Assembly (NCBI RefSeq): GCF_001816145.1
Contig: NZ_MDZB01000067.1
Coordinates: 1 to 64,000, forward strand
DNA length: 64,000 nt
From: Hymenobacter lapidarius
GTDB taxonomy: Bacteria; Bacteroidota; Bacteroidia; Cytophagales; Hymenobacteraceae
Direction: 5' to 3'
Shown here piece by piece: positions 1 to 8,800 of this stretch. The number at the start of each line of letters is the position of its first letter. Positions within the stretch are counted from its first letter, which is position 1. The translations under genes and the position numbers were made by a program. The notes under the pieces are model-generated. The model was not told where the DNA came from. It saw nothing but the letters and a program-made list of their open reading frames with translations, and searched no databases.

Positions 1-2
1 CC

Positions 3-599
3 CGCCCCCCGCTCCGGCCCCTGCGGCGCGCTATAACCGGTACCCCCACCCGCCGCCCCGCTGCCAAAGACCCCATTGTGCCCGGCCACTTCGACGCCAA
101 AAGCGACAACTACATCTACGAGACCGGCGCCCCCACCACCCTGAAACTGCCTTCCGGCGAGGCCATCCAGGGAGTAGGCGTCAGTTCCACCGAGAGCAAC
201 CTCTACCAATTCCTCTCCAACCCGAATATTCAAGTCGACACCGTAGACCTCACCCGAGGCTGGTACAACTTCGACCGCGTGTTTTTCAACACCGGCAAGG
301 CCACCCTCACCCAAGAATCGGTGGCGCAGCTGCGCAACATCGCCATCATCCTGCGCGCCTTACCCAATGCCCGCATTAAGCTCGGGGGCTACACTGACAG
401 CACCGGCACCAGCAAGGTAAACTGGCAGCTGAGCGAAGCCCGTGCCCGCACCGCCTGGGCCACCCTGGTTGACATGGGCATCAGCCCCAGCCGCGTGGAC
501 GCCCGCGGCTACGGCCCGCGCTATTCCATCGCGCCCAACACCACCGACCTGGGCCGGGCCATGAACCGCCGCTTGAGCGTGAAGGTGCTGCAGAAGTAA
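3..599 (+). CDS. OmpA-family C-terminal domain protein (5' end outside window)
   Basis: The frame is open to the left edge, so the start lies outside the window. The last ~115 residues form an OmpA-like peptidoglycan-binding domain: an FDRVFFNTGKATL strand, then GYTDSTG with the Asp that usually binds diaminopimelate, SEARARTAW, DARGYG and a terminal NRRLSV with the second ligand-type Arg. The ~70 residues before it (ETGAPTTLKLPSGEAI onward) match no family I recognise. OmpA-domain proteins anchor outer-membrane machinery to peptidoglycan; those next to PorP/SprF genes in Bacteroidota often serve type IX secretion or gliding (PorE-like). That role is inferred from the neighbour only. An internal GTG at 78 is possible but unnecessary. 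Confidence 0.85.
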   Translation, partial: RPPLRPLRRAITGTPTRRPAAKDPIVPGHFDAKSDNYIYETGAPTTLKLPSGEAIQGVGVSSTESNLYQFLSNPNIQVDTVDLTRGWYNFDRVFFNTGKATLTQESVAQLRNIAIILRALPNARIKLGGYTDSTGTSKVNWQLSEARARTAWATLVDMGISPSRVDARGYGPRYSIAPNTTDLGRAMNRRLSVKVLQK

Positions 600-726
600 G
601 GAACTGTTTGCCTGGGGGGCGCTGTAGTTGAGGCCGTACCTTCGCGCGGCCGTTCGTACTAGGTTGCGGGCCGTCGGCGTTATGCCATTCACTATGCCAG
701 TGCTATTCCTCTTGTTGCGTGCCCGA

Positions 727-1740
727 ATGCGCCTTGGTCTTGCGGCCGGCTTGCTGCTGGGCACTGCAATCGGGGTCCGGGCGCAGGACGTCTTTTTTTC
801 CCAGCCCTTTGCCACGCGGCTGCACACCAACCCGGCGTTTACCGGCCTGTTCGACGACTACGGGGTTACGCTCAGCTACCGCAACCAGTTCCCGAGCTTG
901 GCGGGCTCCTTCGTGAGCACCCAGCTCGGGGCCGATGTGCGCCTGAACACGCCCGGCCAGCACCACGCCCTGGGCCTGCTCCTCAACCAGGACCGCAGCG
1001 GCAGCGTGGGCTACACGCGCTTCGAAGCCGGTGCGCTCTACGCCTACCACACCCGCCTCACCCAAACCCTGGCCCTGAGCGGGGGCCTGCGCGCCAGCTA
1101 CGGCCGCCAGCGCGTGGGATATGACAATTTCGTGTTCGGCGACCAGATTCTGGAAGACGGCAGCGTCGTGGGTCCCAGCGCCGAATCGTTGGATTTCCAG
1201 CCCGTCAACTACCTGAGCCTGGGTACCGGGGCCGTGCTCTACACCGAGCAGGCGTGGCTCAGCTTGGCCGGCCAGCACCTCAACCAGCCCAACCTGGGCT
1301 TTCGCCGGCAGACCCAGCTACCTGTTTTGCTCAGTATTTCCGGGGGCTACAAGCTCTTTTTGGTGCAGCCATCAACGGGAAAGGACACCCGCGAAGTGAG
1401 TTTCACGCCTGTGGGGGCCTATACGCGACAGGGCGGCTCGCAGCGCACCGAAACGGGTGCCTATTTCACGGCTTCGCCCGTGACATTGGGAGCCGTGTAT
1501 CGCAATATTTTTTTACCCGGCAACGTTGGTTCTCAGCACCTGCTGGCTGTGGTAGCGGGCATCCAGGCGGGGGGCCTGCGCGTGGGCTACAGCTACGACG
1601 TGGGCTTGAGCGCCCTGAGCGCCGATTTGGGGGGCGCGCACGAACTCACACTTGCACTTAGCTCATTTGACCGATTAGAAAATGCCTATCGTCGCCTAAA
1701 AAGGCGTGTTTACCCGAAGGCCCCTTGTCCGGCATTCTAA
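727..1740 (+). CDS. PorP/SprF family type IX secretion outer-membrane protein
   Basis: The 337-residue product begins with a signal peptide (MRLGLAAGLLLGTAIGVRA) followed directly by QDVFFSQPFATRLHTNPAFT, the typical PorP/SprF opening (Q-x-FSQ, then NPAFTG). The rest alternates glycine and aromatic residues as in a beta-barrel, e.g. LGLLLNQDRSGSVGYT and VGYSYDVGLSAL, and ends in ELTLALSSF. PorP/SprF proteins are outer-membrane partners of the type IX secretion and gliding apparatus and help deliver surface adhesins. I chose the ATG at 727 because it gives the cleanest signal peptide; in-frame ATGs at 682 and 694 are alternatives. A TACCTTCG box near 634 could be a -7 element. GldJ follows 69 bp downstream, supporting a shared role. 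Confidence 0.85.
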   Translation: MRLGLAAGLLLGTAIGVRAQDVFFSQPFATRLHTNPAFTGLFDDYGVTLSYRNQFPSLAGSFVSTQLGADVRLNTPGQHHALGLLLNQDRSGSVGYTRFEAGALYAYHTRLTQTLALSGGLRASYGRQRVGYDNFVFGDQILEDGSVVGPSAESLDFQPVNYLSLGTGAVLYTEQAWLSLAGQHLNQPNLGFRRQTQLPVLLSISGGYKLFLVQPSTGKDTREVSFTPVGAYTRQGGSQRTETGAYFTASPVTLGAVYRNIFLPGNVGSQHLLAVVAGIQAGGLRVGYSYDVGLSALSADLGGAHELTLALSSFDRLENAYRRLKRRVYPKAPCPAF

Positions 1741-1799
1741 TTTTTTGTACTATTGTGTCCTAATTGCCCTAGATAACCTCCCAGCCCTCATACTCATTT

Positions 1800-1807
1800 T
1801 AACTTTG
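1800..1807 (+). promoter_or_regulatory. TAnnTTTG -7 element before gldJ
   Basis: TAACTTTG matches the Bacteroidota -7 consensus TAnnTTTG exactly and lies only two bases before the GldJ ATG at 1810. If used, transcription would begin at or inside the start codon and the mRNA would be leaderless. No clear -33 TTTG is seen at proper spacing. Confidence 0.45.
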
Positions 1808-1809
1808 TT

Positions 1810-3066
1810 ATGAAATTAACTAATTATCTATGCTTGGCCGCGGTGGGCCTCGTGACCTTGGCCGGCTGCGGCAAAGGCGGACCGCCCACTGCTCAAAAGC
1901 CAGGTAAGTATTCTTCTACTACGGGCATTGAATACAATACCGAGAAGGGAATGGCCGTGGCCAACTTCAAGTCGGTGCCTGAGGGTCCGGGTCTTATCTT
2001 TATTGAAGGCGGCCGCACGGTGCTCGGCTCGCAGTCGGAAGACGTGACCATGACGCACGACAACATCGAGCGCACGGTGACCATCGCCTCGTTCTACATG
2101 GACGAAGCCGAAGTAGCCAACATTCACTGGCTGGAATACTTGCACTTTATCCGCACCGACTCGGTGCAGGAATTTTATGAGTCTGCCCTGCCCGACACCA
2201 CCGTGTGGGCCCGCGACCTTTCCTTCAACGACCCCTACGTAACGTACTACCTGCGCTACCCCGGCTTTCGCTACTTCCCCGTGGTGGGCGTGAGCTGGCT
2301 GCAGGCCGACGACTACTGCACCTGGCGCACCGCGCAGGTGAACCAGCGCCTGGCCGGCGGCGGCGACAGCAAGCCCGCAGGCAAGAAAGGCTTGTTTGGC
2401 CGGAAAAAGAACAAGGCGGCTGACGGCGCCGAAGGCACGGCTAACGCCGGCGATGGCAAACCCGTTGCTTCTATTGAAAACGGCAACACCCTGCCCAATT
2501 ACCGCCTCCCCACCGAGGCCGAGTGGGAATACGCTGCTCAAGCCCTCGTGGGAACCCAGGAAACGGGTAACGAGAACCAGGAAGATAAGCGCATCTACCC
2601 CTGGGACGGCAAGTCGACCCGCAACGCCTACGGCAAAAAGCAAGGCCAGTTCCTGGCTAACTTCAAGCGGGGCCGCGGCGACTACGCCGGCATCGCCGGC
2701 AGCCTGAACGATGGCGCCATGATTACGGAGTACATCTACTCGTATCCCCCCAACGACTACGGCCTCTACAACATGGCCGGCAACGTGAACGAGTGGGTGC
2801 AGGACGTGTACCGCCCCCTCTCGTACCAGGACGTGGAAGACCTGAATCCCTTCCGTCGCAACGGCGTGGCTGACCCCGCCGACAAGTACGACAAGAAAGG
2901 CTACCAGTCGCTGATTGACGACCACGTGCGTGTGTACAAAGGCGGCTCGTGGCGCGATGTGGCCTACTGGCTCTCGCCCGGCACCCGTCGTTTCATGGAC
3001 GAGGATTCGGCTACGGCTACCATTGGTTTCCGCTGCGCTATGATTAACGCCGGCTCGAACAAGTAA
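1810..3066 (+). CDS. gldJ: Gliding motility lipoprotein GldJ
   Basis: The 418-residue lipoprotein starts MKLTNYLCLAAVGLVTLAGC, with a lipobox whose acylated cysteine is residue 20. Residues ~55-415 form a formylglycine-generating-enzyme/sulfatase-modifying (FGE) fold: FIEGG, SFYMDEAEVANIHWLEYL, PVVGVSWLQADDYCTWR, NYRLPTEAEWEYAA, NMAGNVNEWVQDVY, KGGSWRD and IGFRCA. The combination PDTTVWARDLSFNDPYV-TYYLRYPGF points to GldJ rather than GldK. GldJ is an outer-membrane-anchored component needed for gliding and for stability of the type IX secretion core. A lysine-rich insert (KKGLFGRKKNKAADG, about residue 195) interrupts the FGE core. Its neighbour PorP/SprF belongs to the same system. A strong terminator follows. 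Confidence 0.92.
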   Translation: MKLTNYLCLAAVGLVTLAGCGKGGPPTAQKPGKYSSTTGIEYNTEKGMAVANFKSVPEGPGLIFIEGGRTVLGSQSEDVTMTHDNIERTVTIASFYMDEAEVANIHWLEYLHFIRTDSVQEFYESALPDTTVWARDLSFNDPYVTYYLRYPGFRYFPVVGVSWLQADDYCTWRTAQVNQRLAGGGDSKPAGKKGLFGRKKNKAADGAEGTANAGDGKPVASIENGNTLPNYRLPTEAEWEYAAQALVGTQETGNENQEDKRIYPWDGKSTRNAYGKKQGQFLANFKRGRGDYAGIAGSLNDGAMITEYIYSYPPNDYGLYNMAGNVNEWVQDVYRPLSYQDVEDLNPFRRNGVADPADKYDKKGYQSLIDDHVRVYKGGSWRDVAYWLSPGTRRFMDEDSATATIGFRCAMINAGSNK

Positions 3067-3084
3067 TTCGAGTTACAAAACAAG

Positions 3085-3118
3085 AAAAGCCGTTCCTACA
3101 TCAGGAGCGGCTTTTTTA
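3085..3118. terminator. Bidirectional rho-independent terminator (gldJ/comF)
   Basis: A stem AGCCG-TCC / GGA-CGGCT is flanked by AAAA on the left and TTTTTT on the right. It sits between the convergent gldJ and comF genes and can serve both. Confidence 0.85.
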
Positions 3119-3148
3119 TTGCCTTGTAGCGTAAGGCCAGCCGTGGTC

Positions 3149-3850
3149 CTATCGGTCGGCGCAGGCGATGGTGGCGATGCTGACCTCGGCGGCTCCGGCG
3201 GCCAGGAGTGCGGCCCCACAGGCTTCGAGCGTGGCACCGGTGGTCAGCACGTCATCAACCACGAGAATGCGGCGGCCAGTAATCAAGGTGGGGTTTTCTA
3301 CTTCGAATACCGTGGCCACGTTTTCCCAGCGTTGGGCGCGGTTCTTTTTGGTTTGGGTTTCGGTGTTGGCATTTCGGCGGAGCGCGGTGGCGCTGGCGGG
3401 CACTTTCAGGCCGGTGGCCAGGCCGGTGGCGAAGGCCGCCGCCTGGTTGTAGCCGCGCCGGGCCAGCTTTTTGGGGTGCAAGGGCACGGGCACGATGAGG
3501 TCGAAGTCGGCCGCAAAGCCGGCGGCGTGCAGCTCGGCGCCGTAGAGCTGGCCCAGAGCAGTGCCCACGTCGCGCTGGCCCTGGTACTTGAGTTCGTGGA
3601 GCAGGTGTTGCACGCGGCCGTGGCGCACAAAGCGCAGGTAGCTCAGGGCGTGCCGAATGGGCAGCTTCCCCCAGAAACGCCGGCCAATGGGGTTTTGCTC
3701 GGGTGGCAGCAGGTGGAAATCGGTGTAGGGCAGCTCGGCCCGGCAACCGGTGCACAGGTGGGTTTCGCCCGTCACCAGGGGCTCGCGGCAGGCCAGGCAC
3801 AGGCGGGGGAAAATCAGGCCCACAAAATCAGCAGCCAGGGAGCGAAGCAC
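3149..3850 (-). CDS. comF: ComF family phosphoribosyltransferase-like protein
   Basis: The 233-residue product has an N-terminal double CxxC zinc motif (CLAC at ~18-21, CTGC at ~33-36) and a C-terminal phosphoribosyltransferase fold with VPVPLHPKKLARRGYNQA and the PRPP loop ILVVDDVLTTGAT. This is the standard ComF layout and length. ComF proteins support uptake or processing of transforming DNA and act with PriA-type helicase functions; the biochemical reaction is not settled. It runs opposite to its neighbours, sharing a terminator with gldJ, and an inverted repeat (3914-4001) lies upstream of its start. Confidence 0.93.
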   Translation of the reverse strand: MLRSLAADFVGLIFPRLCLACREPLVTGETHLCTGCRAELPYTDFHLLPPEQNPIGRRFWGKLPIRHALSYLRFVRHGRVQHLLHELKYQGQRDVGTALGQLYGAELHAAGFAADFDLIVPVPLHPKKLARRGYNQAAAFATGLATGLKVPASATALRRNANTETQTKKNRAQRWENVATVFEVENPTLITGRRILVVDDVLTTGATLEACGAALLAAGAAEVSIATIACADR

Positions 3851-3913
3851 GGCAGAAGGGAAGGGGAGGATTTGGGGAGTAATTTTGGAAGAGCAATGTA
3901 ACCAAATCCGGTT

Positions 3914-4001
3914 GTCATGCTGAGCGCAGCCGAAGCACCTCTACCGCAACAGTAAATAAACAGCTGGCGCGGTAGAGATGCTTCGGCAAGCTCAGCATGA
4001 C
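3914..4001. repeat. Inverted-repeat element, GTCATGCTGAGC family (copy 1)
   Basis: Arm GTCATGCTGAGCGCAGCC-GAAGCACCTCTACCGC is mirrored by GCGGTAGAGATGCTTCGGC-AAGCTCAGCATGAC around a ~20-base AT-rich loop. It lies between the divergent comF and AhpD-like genes. Arms differ by a few bases, so it is an imperfect stem. Confidence 0.9.
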
Positions 4002-4050
4002 GCGCCTTCAGTAGCATGACGTTCTTTTTTCTCAGATTGTCTATACCCAA

Positions 4051-4431
4051 ATGTCCCAAGTAACCGAATTCAACGAGTACCGCCAGCGGATGAACGAAAC
4101 CATCCTGGCGGCTGACAACAAGGTCATCAAACGGTTTTTCAACCTTGACACCAATACGTATGCGGCCGGCGCCATCGACGTGAAGACCAAGGAAATGCTG
4201 GGCCTGGCCTGCTCCATGGTGCTGCGCTGCGACGACTGCATTAAGTACCACCTCGGCAAGTGCTTTGAGGTGAAAATCAACGACGAGGAGATTTACGAGG
4301 TGTTTGCCATCGCCAACATCATCGGCGGCAGCATCGTGATTCCGCACTTCCGCCGCGCGGTGGAGTACTGGGAAATCCTGAAGACCGAGGCCGTAGCGCC
4401 CGCTCCACCCCACGCCGAGCACGCCGCATGA
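4051..4431 (+). CDS. Carboxymuconolactone decarboxylase/AhpD-like protein
   Basis: The 126-residue protein has the helical AhpD/CMD fold with a redox-type motif CDDCIKYH (Cys60, Cys63, His67) after KTKEMLGLACSMVLR, and a second helix pair EIYEVFAIANIIGGSIVIPHFRRAV. In AhpD the CxxC plus His is the thiol peroxidase-reductase centre; true gamma-carboxymuconolactone decarboxylases usually lack it, so a redox or stress role is more likely than aromatic degradation. Substrate unknown. Its stop overlaps the next gene by four bases (ATGA), so the two are probably translationally coupled. Confidence 0.88.
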   Translation: MSQVTEFNEYRQRMNETILAADNKVIKRFFNLDTNTYAAGAIDVKTKEMLGLACSMVLRCDDCIKYHLGKCFEVKINDEEIYEVFAIANIIGGSIVIPHFRRAVEYWEILKTEAVAPAPPHAEHAA

Positions 4432-4820
4432 GCGAGGACCTGAACCACACGCCTCCCGCCGAAAACCACGAATCGGAAGCCGGTTTTGAAGCGCGTTGGG
4501 ACGAGCTGATGCAGGAGATGGAGGCCCGCTTCGGCAAGCGGCCCGACCTGAATGCGCTGTTACTGCTCATCGGCATTCAGGAGCTGAACCAGGGCATCAC
4601 CACGTTCACCAAAGAGCAGAAGCAGGACCTGATGCACATCGCCACCTGCCGGCTTTTCAGCCTGAGCGGCCACTACGAGCTGGAGCGCGCGGACGAGGAC
4701 GGCTGGCCGCACTACAAGCTGCTGCGCCCCGTGCCCTTCGCCAACCTCAAGGAGCAGGAACGCATGCTGAAGTGGCACGTGCTGGAGTATTTCGCACTCG
4801 ACCCGGGCGACAGTCTGTGA
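4428..4820 (+). CDS. Conserved hypothetical protein
   Basis: The 130-residue acidic protein has no signal peptide or membrane segment. Recognisable stretches are FEARWDELMQEMEARFGKRPDLNALLLLIGIQELN, HIATCRLFSLSGHYEL and a terminal MLKWHVLEYFAL. I believe it is a family conserved in Cytophagales but cannot name a domain. The ATG overlaps the AhpD-like gene's stop by four bases, so the two products are probably co-expressed and may act together. An inverted-repeat element follows immediately. Confidence 0.75.
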   Translation: MSEDLNHTPPAENHESEAGFEARWDELMQEMEARFGKRPDLNALLLLIGIQELNQGITTFTKEQKQDLMHIATCRLFSLSGHYELERADEDGWPHYKLLRPVPFANLKEQERMLKWHVLEYFALDPGDSL

Positions 4821-4838
4821 GCTACTGGCTACCAGTAG

Positions 4839-4933
4839 AACGTCATGCTGAGCGCAGCCGAAGCATCTCTACCGCAATAGTAAACAAATTACTCACGCGG
4901 TAGAGATGCTTCGGCTGCGCTCAGCATGACGTT
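4839..4933. repeat. Inverted-repeat element, GTCATGCTGAGC family (copy 2)
   Basis: Nearly perfect arms start AACGTCATGCTGAGCGCAGC and end GCTGCGCTCAGCATGACGTT, joined by a short AT-rich loop. The right arm ends 22 bases before the xth ATG, so a transcript crossing it would carry a long hairpin just ahead of the start codon. Confidence 0.92.
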
Positions 4934-4955
4934 CTTATTCTCACACGGCAACAAC

Positions 4956-5726
4956 ATGAAAATCATCTCTTACAACGTCAACGGCCTGCGTTCGGCCCTG
5001 AGCAAAGGCTTGCTGGACTGGGTAGCCGAAGCTGCGCCGGATGTGCTGTGCCTACAGGAAATCAAGGCCGGCCGCGAGGCAATGGACGTTTCGGGTTTCG
5101 AAGCCCTGGGGTACCGCGCCTACCTGCATCCGGCCCAAAAACCGGGCTACAGCGGCGTGGCCACCTTCACGAAGGTGGCGCCCAAGGCCGTGATTCACGG
5201 CTGCAGCCAGCGCTGCTACGACGACGAAGGCCGCGTGCTCCGGCTCGATTTTGAGAACCTATCGGTGCTGAATACCTACATGCCCTCGGGCACGAGCGGC
5301 CCGGAGCGGCAGGCGTTTAAAGTAGAATGGCTGCATTTTTTCCGCGATTACGTGGCCGGGCTGCGGGCCGACGGCAGCACGCCGCCCTTGCTTATCGGCG
5401 GCGATTTTAACTGCTGCCAGACGCCCATCGACCTGCACAACCCCAAGGCCAACCAGAACAGCCCCGGCTACACCCCGGAAGAGCGGCAATGGTTCAAGGA
5501 CCTCCTGGCCGATGGGTTTTTGGACACCTTTCGGCACTACCACGGCGAGGCGGTGGGGCACTACTCCTGGTGGAGCTACCGGGCGGGCTCGCGCCAGCGC
5601 AACGTGGGCTGGCGCCTCGACCATTGGCTGGCCGACAGCGCCCTGCAACCCCGCCTGGCCGGGGCGGGTCTGTTGCCGGACGTGGTGCACTCGGACCACT
5701 GCCCGGCCTGGGTGGAGGTGAGGTAG
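4956..5726 (+). CDS. xth: Exodeoxyribonuclease III (AP endonuclease)
   Basis: The 256-residue enzyme of the EEP nuclease family repairs abasic sites and has 3'-5' exonuclease activity. Family motifs appear in order: KIISYNVNGLRSAL with the metal/phosphate Asn, LCLQEIKA with the metal-binding Glu, GYSGVATF, NTYMPSG, GGDFNCC with the catalytic Asp/Asn, RLDHWLAD and SDHCPAWVEV with the catalytic His. Length is normal. The ATG at 4956 is preferred, since an earlier in-frame start would lie inside the inverted repeat. The stop codon TAG lies in the left arm of another palindrome (5723-5859). Confidence 0.95.
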   Translation: MKIISYNVNGLRSALSKGLLDWVAEAAPDVLCLQEIKAGREAMDVSGFEALGYRAYLHPAQKPGYSGVATFTKVAPKAVIHGCSQRCYDDEGRVLRLDFENLSVLNTYMPSGTSGPERQAFKVEWLHFFRDYVAGLRADGSTPPLLIGGDFNCCQTPIDLHNPKANQNSPGYTPEERQWFKDLLADGFLDTFRHYHGEAVGHYSWWSYRAGSRQRNVGWRLDHWLADSALQPRLAGAGLLPDVVHSDHCPAWVEVR

Positions 5727-5859
5727 CACATGCTTTAGCTTGTGCCCGCCGGGAAACTACTTGCCCCGCTTCGCTGGTTAAGGCGGTGGGAACTGCGCTA
5801 CGCTTGGGCTTACAATCGTTTGAGTGAGTGGTTTCGACACAAGCTAAAGCGTGTGCTAC
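5723..5859. repeat. Palindromic element, GTAGC-CA-GCTTTAGCTTG family (copy 1)
   Basis: GTAGCACATGCTTTAGCTTG at the left is mirrored by CAAGCTAAAGCGTGTGCTAC at the right around an ~88-base centre. The left arm supplies the TAG stop codon of xth. The same arms occur at 32878-32997 and 36833-36890. Confidence 0.88.
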
Positions 5860-5889
5860 GTTGTATCTTTCCTGACTAAGACCTCACTT

Positions 5890-8800
5890 ATGGAGATGAC
5901 GATGGAGGGCGGAGCTGCTAAGGGCCAATACCCGGCCCTGGCGCGGGTCCGAACGGAGCTGGAAGCTTTTAAGCGCAAGTTTTACCTCAACCTGTTGGTG
6001 CGCGGGCTGCTGGTGGCCGGCGGGTTGCTGCTCACGTTCTTCGTGGTGTTCAACGTGCTCGAATACTTTCTGTACCTGCCCACGGCGGTGCGGGCGGGGC
6101 TGCTGTTTGGGTTTCTGGCGCTGGTGATGTACAGCTTTGTGCGTTGGATTTGGACGCCGCTGGCGGCTCTCACCAATCTGCGCCGGCTGCTGAGCGATGA
6201 GCAGGCCGCCCGCCGGGTAGGGGAGCTGTTCCCCGATGTGCAGGACCGCCTCCTGAACGCGCTGCAGCTGCAGGGCCAGGCCCTGCAAAACGAGTTGGTG
6301 GCGGCCAGCCTGGAGCAGCGCGCCGCCCAGATGGGCAGCATTTCATTTGCTCAGGGCATCGACATCAAGCAGCAAAGCCGGCCGCTGTGGAAATACGCCG
6401 CCGTGCCGGTGGCCGTGCTGCTGGCGCTGCTGGCATTCTATCCCAGCTTTCTGGTGCAGGGCACCGAGCGCATCTGGCACTACAAGCGGGCTTATTCGCC
6501 GCCGGCGCCGTTTCAATTTGTTATCAAGAACCCCAAGCTGACGGCGTTTCGGGGCGAGGATTTTACGCTGGATGTGGGCGTGGCCGGCGCGGCCCTGCCC
6601 GCCGATGTCAGCATTGCCTTCGGCGAGGGCGAGCGGCGGCTGAGCAAAGTGGCCGGCCGGGGCGACCAGTTCCGCTACACGTTTGAGCAGCCGCAGGAGG
6701 ACGTGACTTTTCAGCTGAAGGGCGCCGGTTTCAACTCGCCCGAGTACCAGCTCACGGTGCTGGAGCGGCCCAATCTGCGCGACTTCAAGGTCAACATCAC
6801 CTACCCGGCCTACACCGGCAAGGCCGCCGAAACCATCGAAAACGGCGGCAACCTGACGGTGCCCGAGGGCAGCACCGTGCGCTGGGAATTTGCCACGGCA
6901 GCCACCGACGAACTGTCCCTGGTGTTCCAAAATCCGGACGAGACCCTAACGGCCAGCGGCGCTGAAGGCACCTTCGTGGCCTCGCGGCGCATCATGCGGT
7001 CGCAGCCCTACCTGCTGCGCCTGAAAAACCCGGTCAGCCTGAACAAGGACCCCATTTCTTATCAATTGACCGCCGTGCCCGACCTGGTGCCGGCCCTCAC
7101 GCTGGAGGCGTTTCCAGACACCGTGACGCGGCGCTACCTGGCGCTGGGCGGCACCGTGCGCGACGACTACGGCCTCACCCGCCTGGAGCTACACTACGCC
7201 CTGCGCCGCGCCGGCCAGGGGCCGAATTCTCAACTCAAAACTCAAAACTCAAAACTCTTAACTCTGCCGCAAGGCAGCGCCGGCACCTACGCCTACACCT
7301 GGAACCTGAACCCGCTAAACCTGCAACCCGGCGACCGCCTTGAATACTACGTGGAGGCCTGGGACAACGACGGCGTGCGCGGCCCCAAGTCGGCCCGGAC
7401 CCGGCCCGCGGAGTTCCGCCTGCCCGGCAAGCGTGAAATGCGTGCCGAGCTCACCGCTCAGGCGCAGTCGGTGGCCAGCGAAATGAGCCAGGCCGCCAAG
7501 CAAAGCGAGAAGCTGGAGCGCGAGCTGGCCAAGGCCCAGGACAAGCTCAAAACCAAGCGCGACCTGAGTTTTCAGGACCGCAAGCAGCTGGAAAACATGC
7601 TCGACCAGAAGCAGCAGATGAACGAGCAGGTAGAGCAGCTGCAGAAAATGTTTGACCAGCTGCAGCAGAAGCAGGACCAGCTCAACCCCAAAAGCGAGGA
7701 GCTGGCCAAGAAAGCTGAGGAGCTGAAAAAGCTCATGAACGACCTACTCGACCCCGAGACCAAGAAGCTGTACGAGAAGCTGAAAAAGCTGTTGGAGCAG
7801 CAGAAACAGCCCGATGCGGAGATGCAAAAACTACTGCAACAGCTCGAAAACAAGGAAGACACCCTGCAGAAGGAGCTGGACCGCGCGCTCGAGATGTTCA
7901 AGCAAATGCAACTGGAGCAGAAGGCCGAAGAAACCGCTAACAAGCTAGAAGAGCTAGCCAAGGACGAAGAAAAGCTGGCCGAAAAAACCGCGCAGAACGA
8001 CAAAGAAAACCCCGATAACAAGCTCTCGAACCAGGAGCAGAAAGCCAAACAAGAGCAGCTGAAACAGGAGCAGGCCCAGAACCAGCAGGAGTTCGAGGAC
8101 CTTAAAAAGGAACTGCAGGAACTGAAGCAGATGGACAAGGAGCTGGGCGACCAGAACGGCATGGACGAGCAGAAGCCCGACCAGGAGCAGACCGACCAGG
8201 ACATGCAGGAAAGCCAGCAGGAGCTCAGCAAAAACAAGAACTCCAAGGCTGCCGCCAAGCAGAAAAGCGCTGCTGACCGCATGAAAAAGATGGCGCAGAA
8301 GATGCGCGACCAGATGAGCGAGGAGGAAAGCGACCAGGCTCAGCAGAACATCGACGACCTGCGCGACATCCTCGAAAACCTGCTCACGCTCAGCTTCGAC
8401 CAGGAAAACCTGATGAAGGATTTCCGCAAGGTGAACCAGAGCGACCCGCGCTTCGTGCAGCTCGGCCAGACCCAGCGCAAGCTGCGCGACGACGCCAAGA
8501 TTATTCAGGATTCCCTATACGCCCTGGCGAAGAAAGAACCTAAAATACAGAGCTTTGTGACCCGCGAGGTGGGTGAAATGAACGGCCGCATGGACGAGTC
8601 GCTCACCCACATTCAGCAGCGCGACCCCAACCGCGCCACCGCCACCCAGCAGCAGGCCATGACCAGCATGAACAACCTGGCCCTGATGCTGCAAGGCTCA
8701 CTTGACCAGATGCAGCAGGAGGCCCAGGCCGGCAAAGGCCAGCCCCAAGACGGCCAGGGCAAGCCCGGCAAGAAAAAAGGCAAGGGCAAAGGGCAGGGCC

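Noticed and set aside
3814..4422. Minus-strand open frame covering the inverted repeat and AhpD-like gene
   Set aside because: It crosses a repeat and is antisense to a gene with clear motifs.
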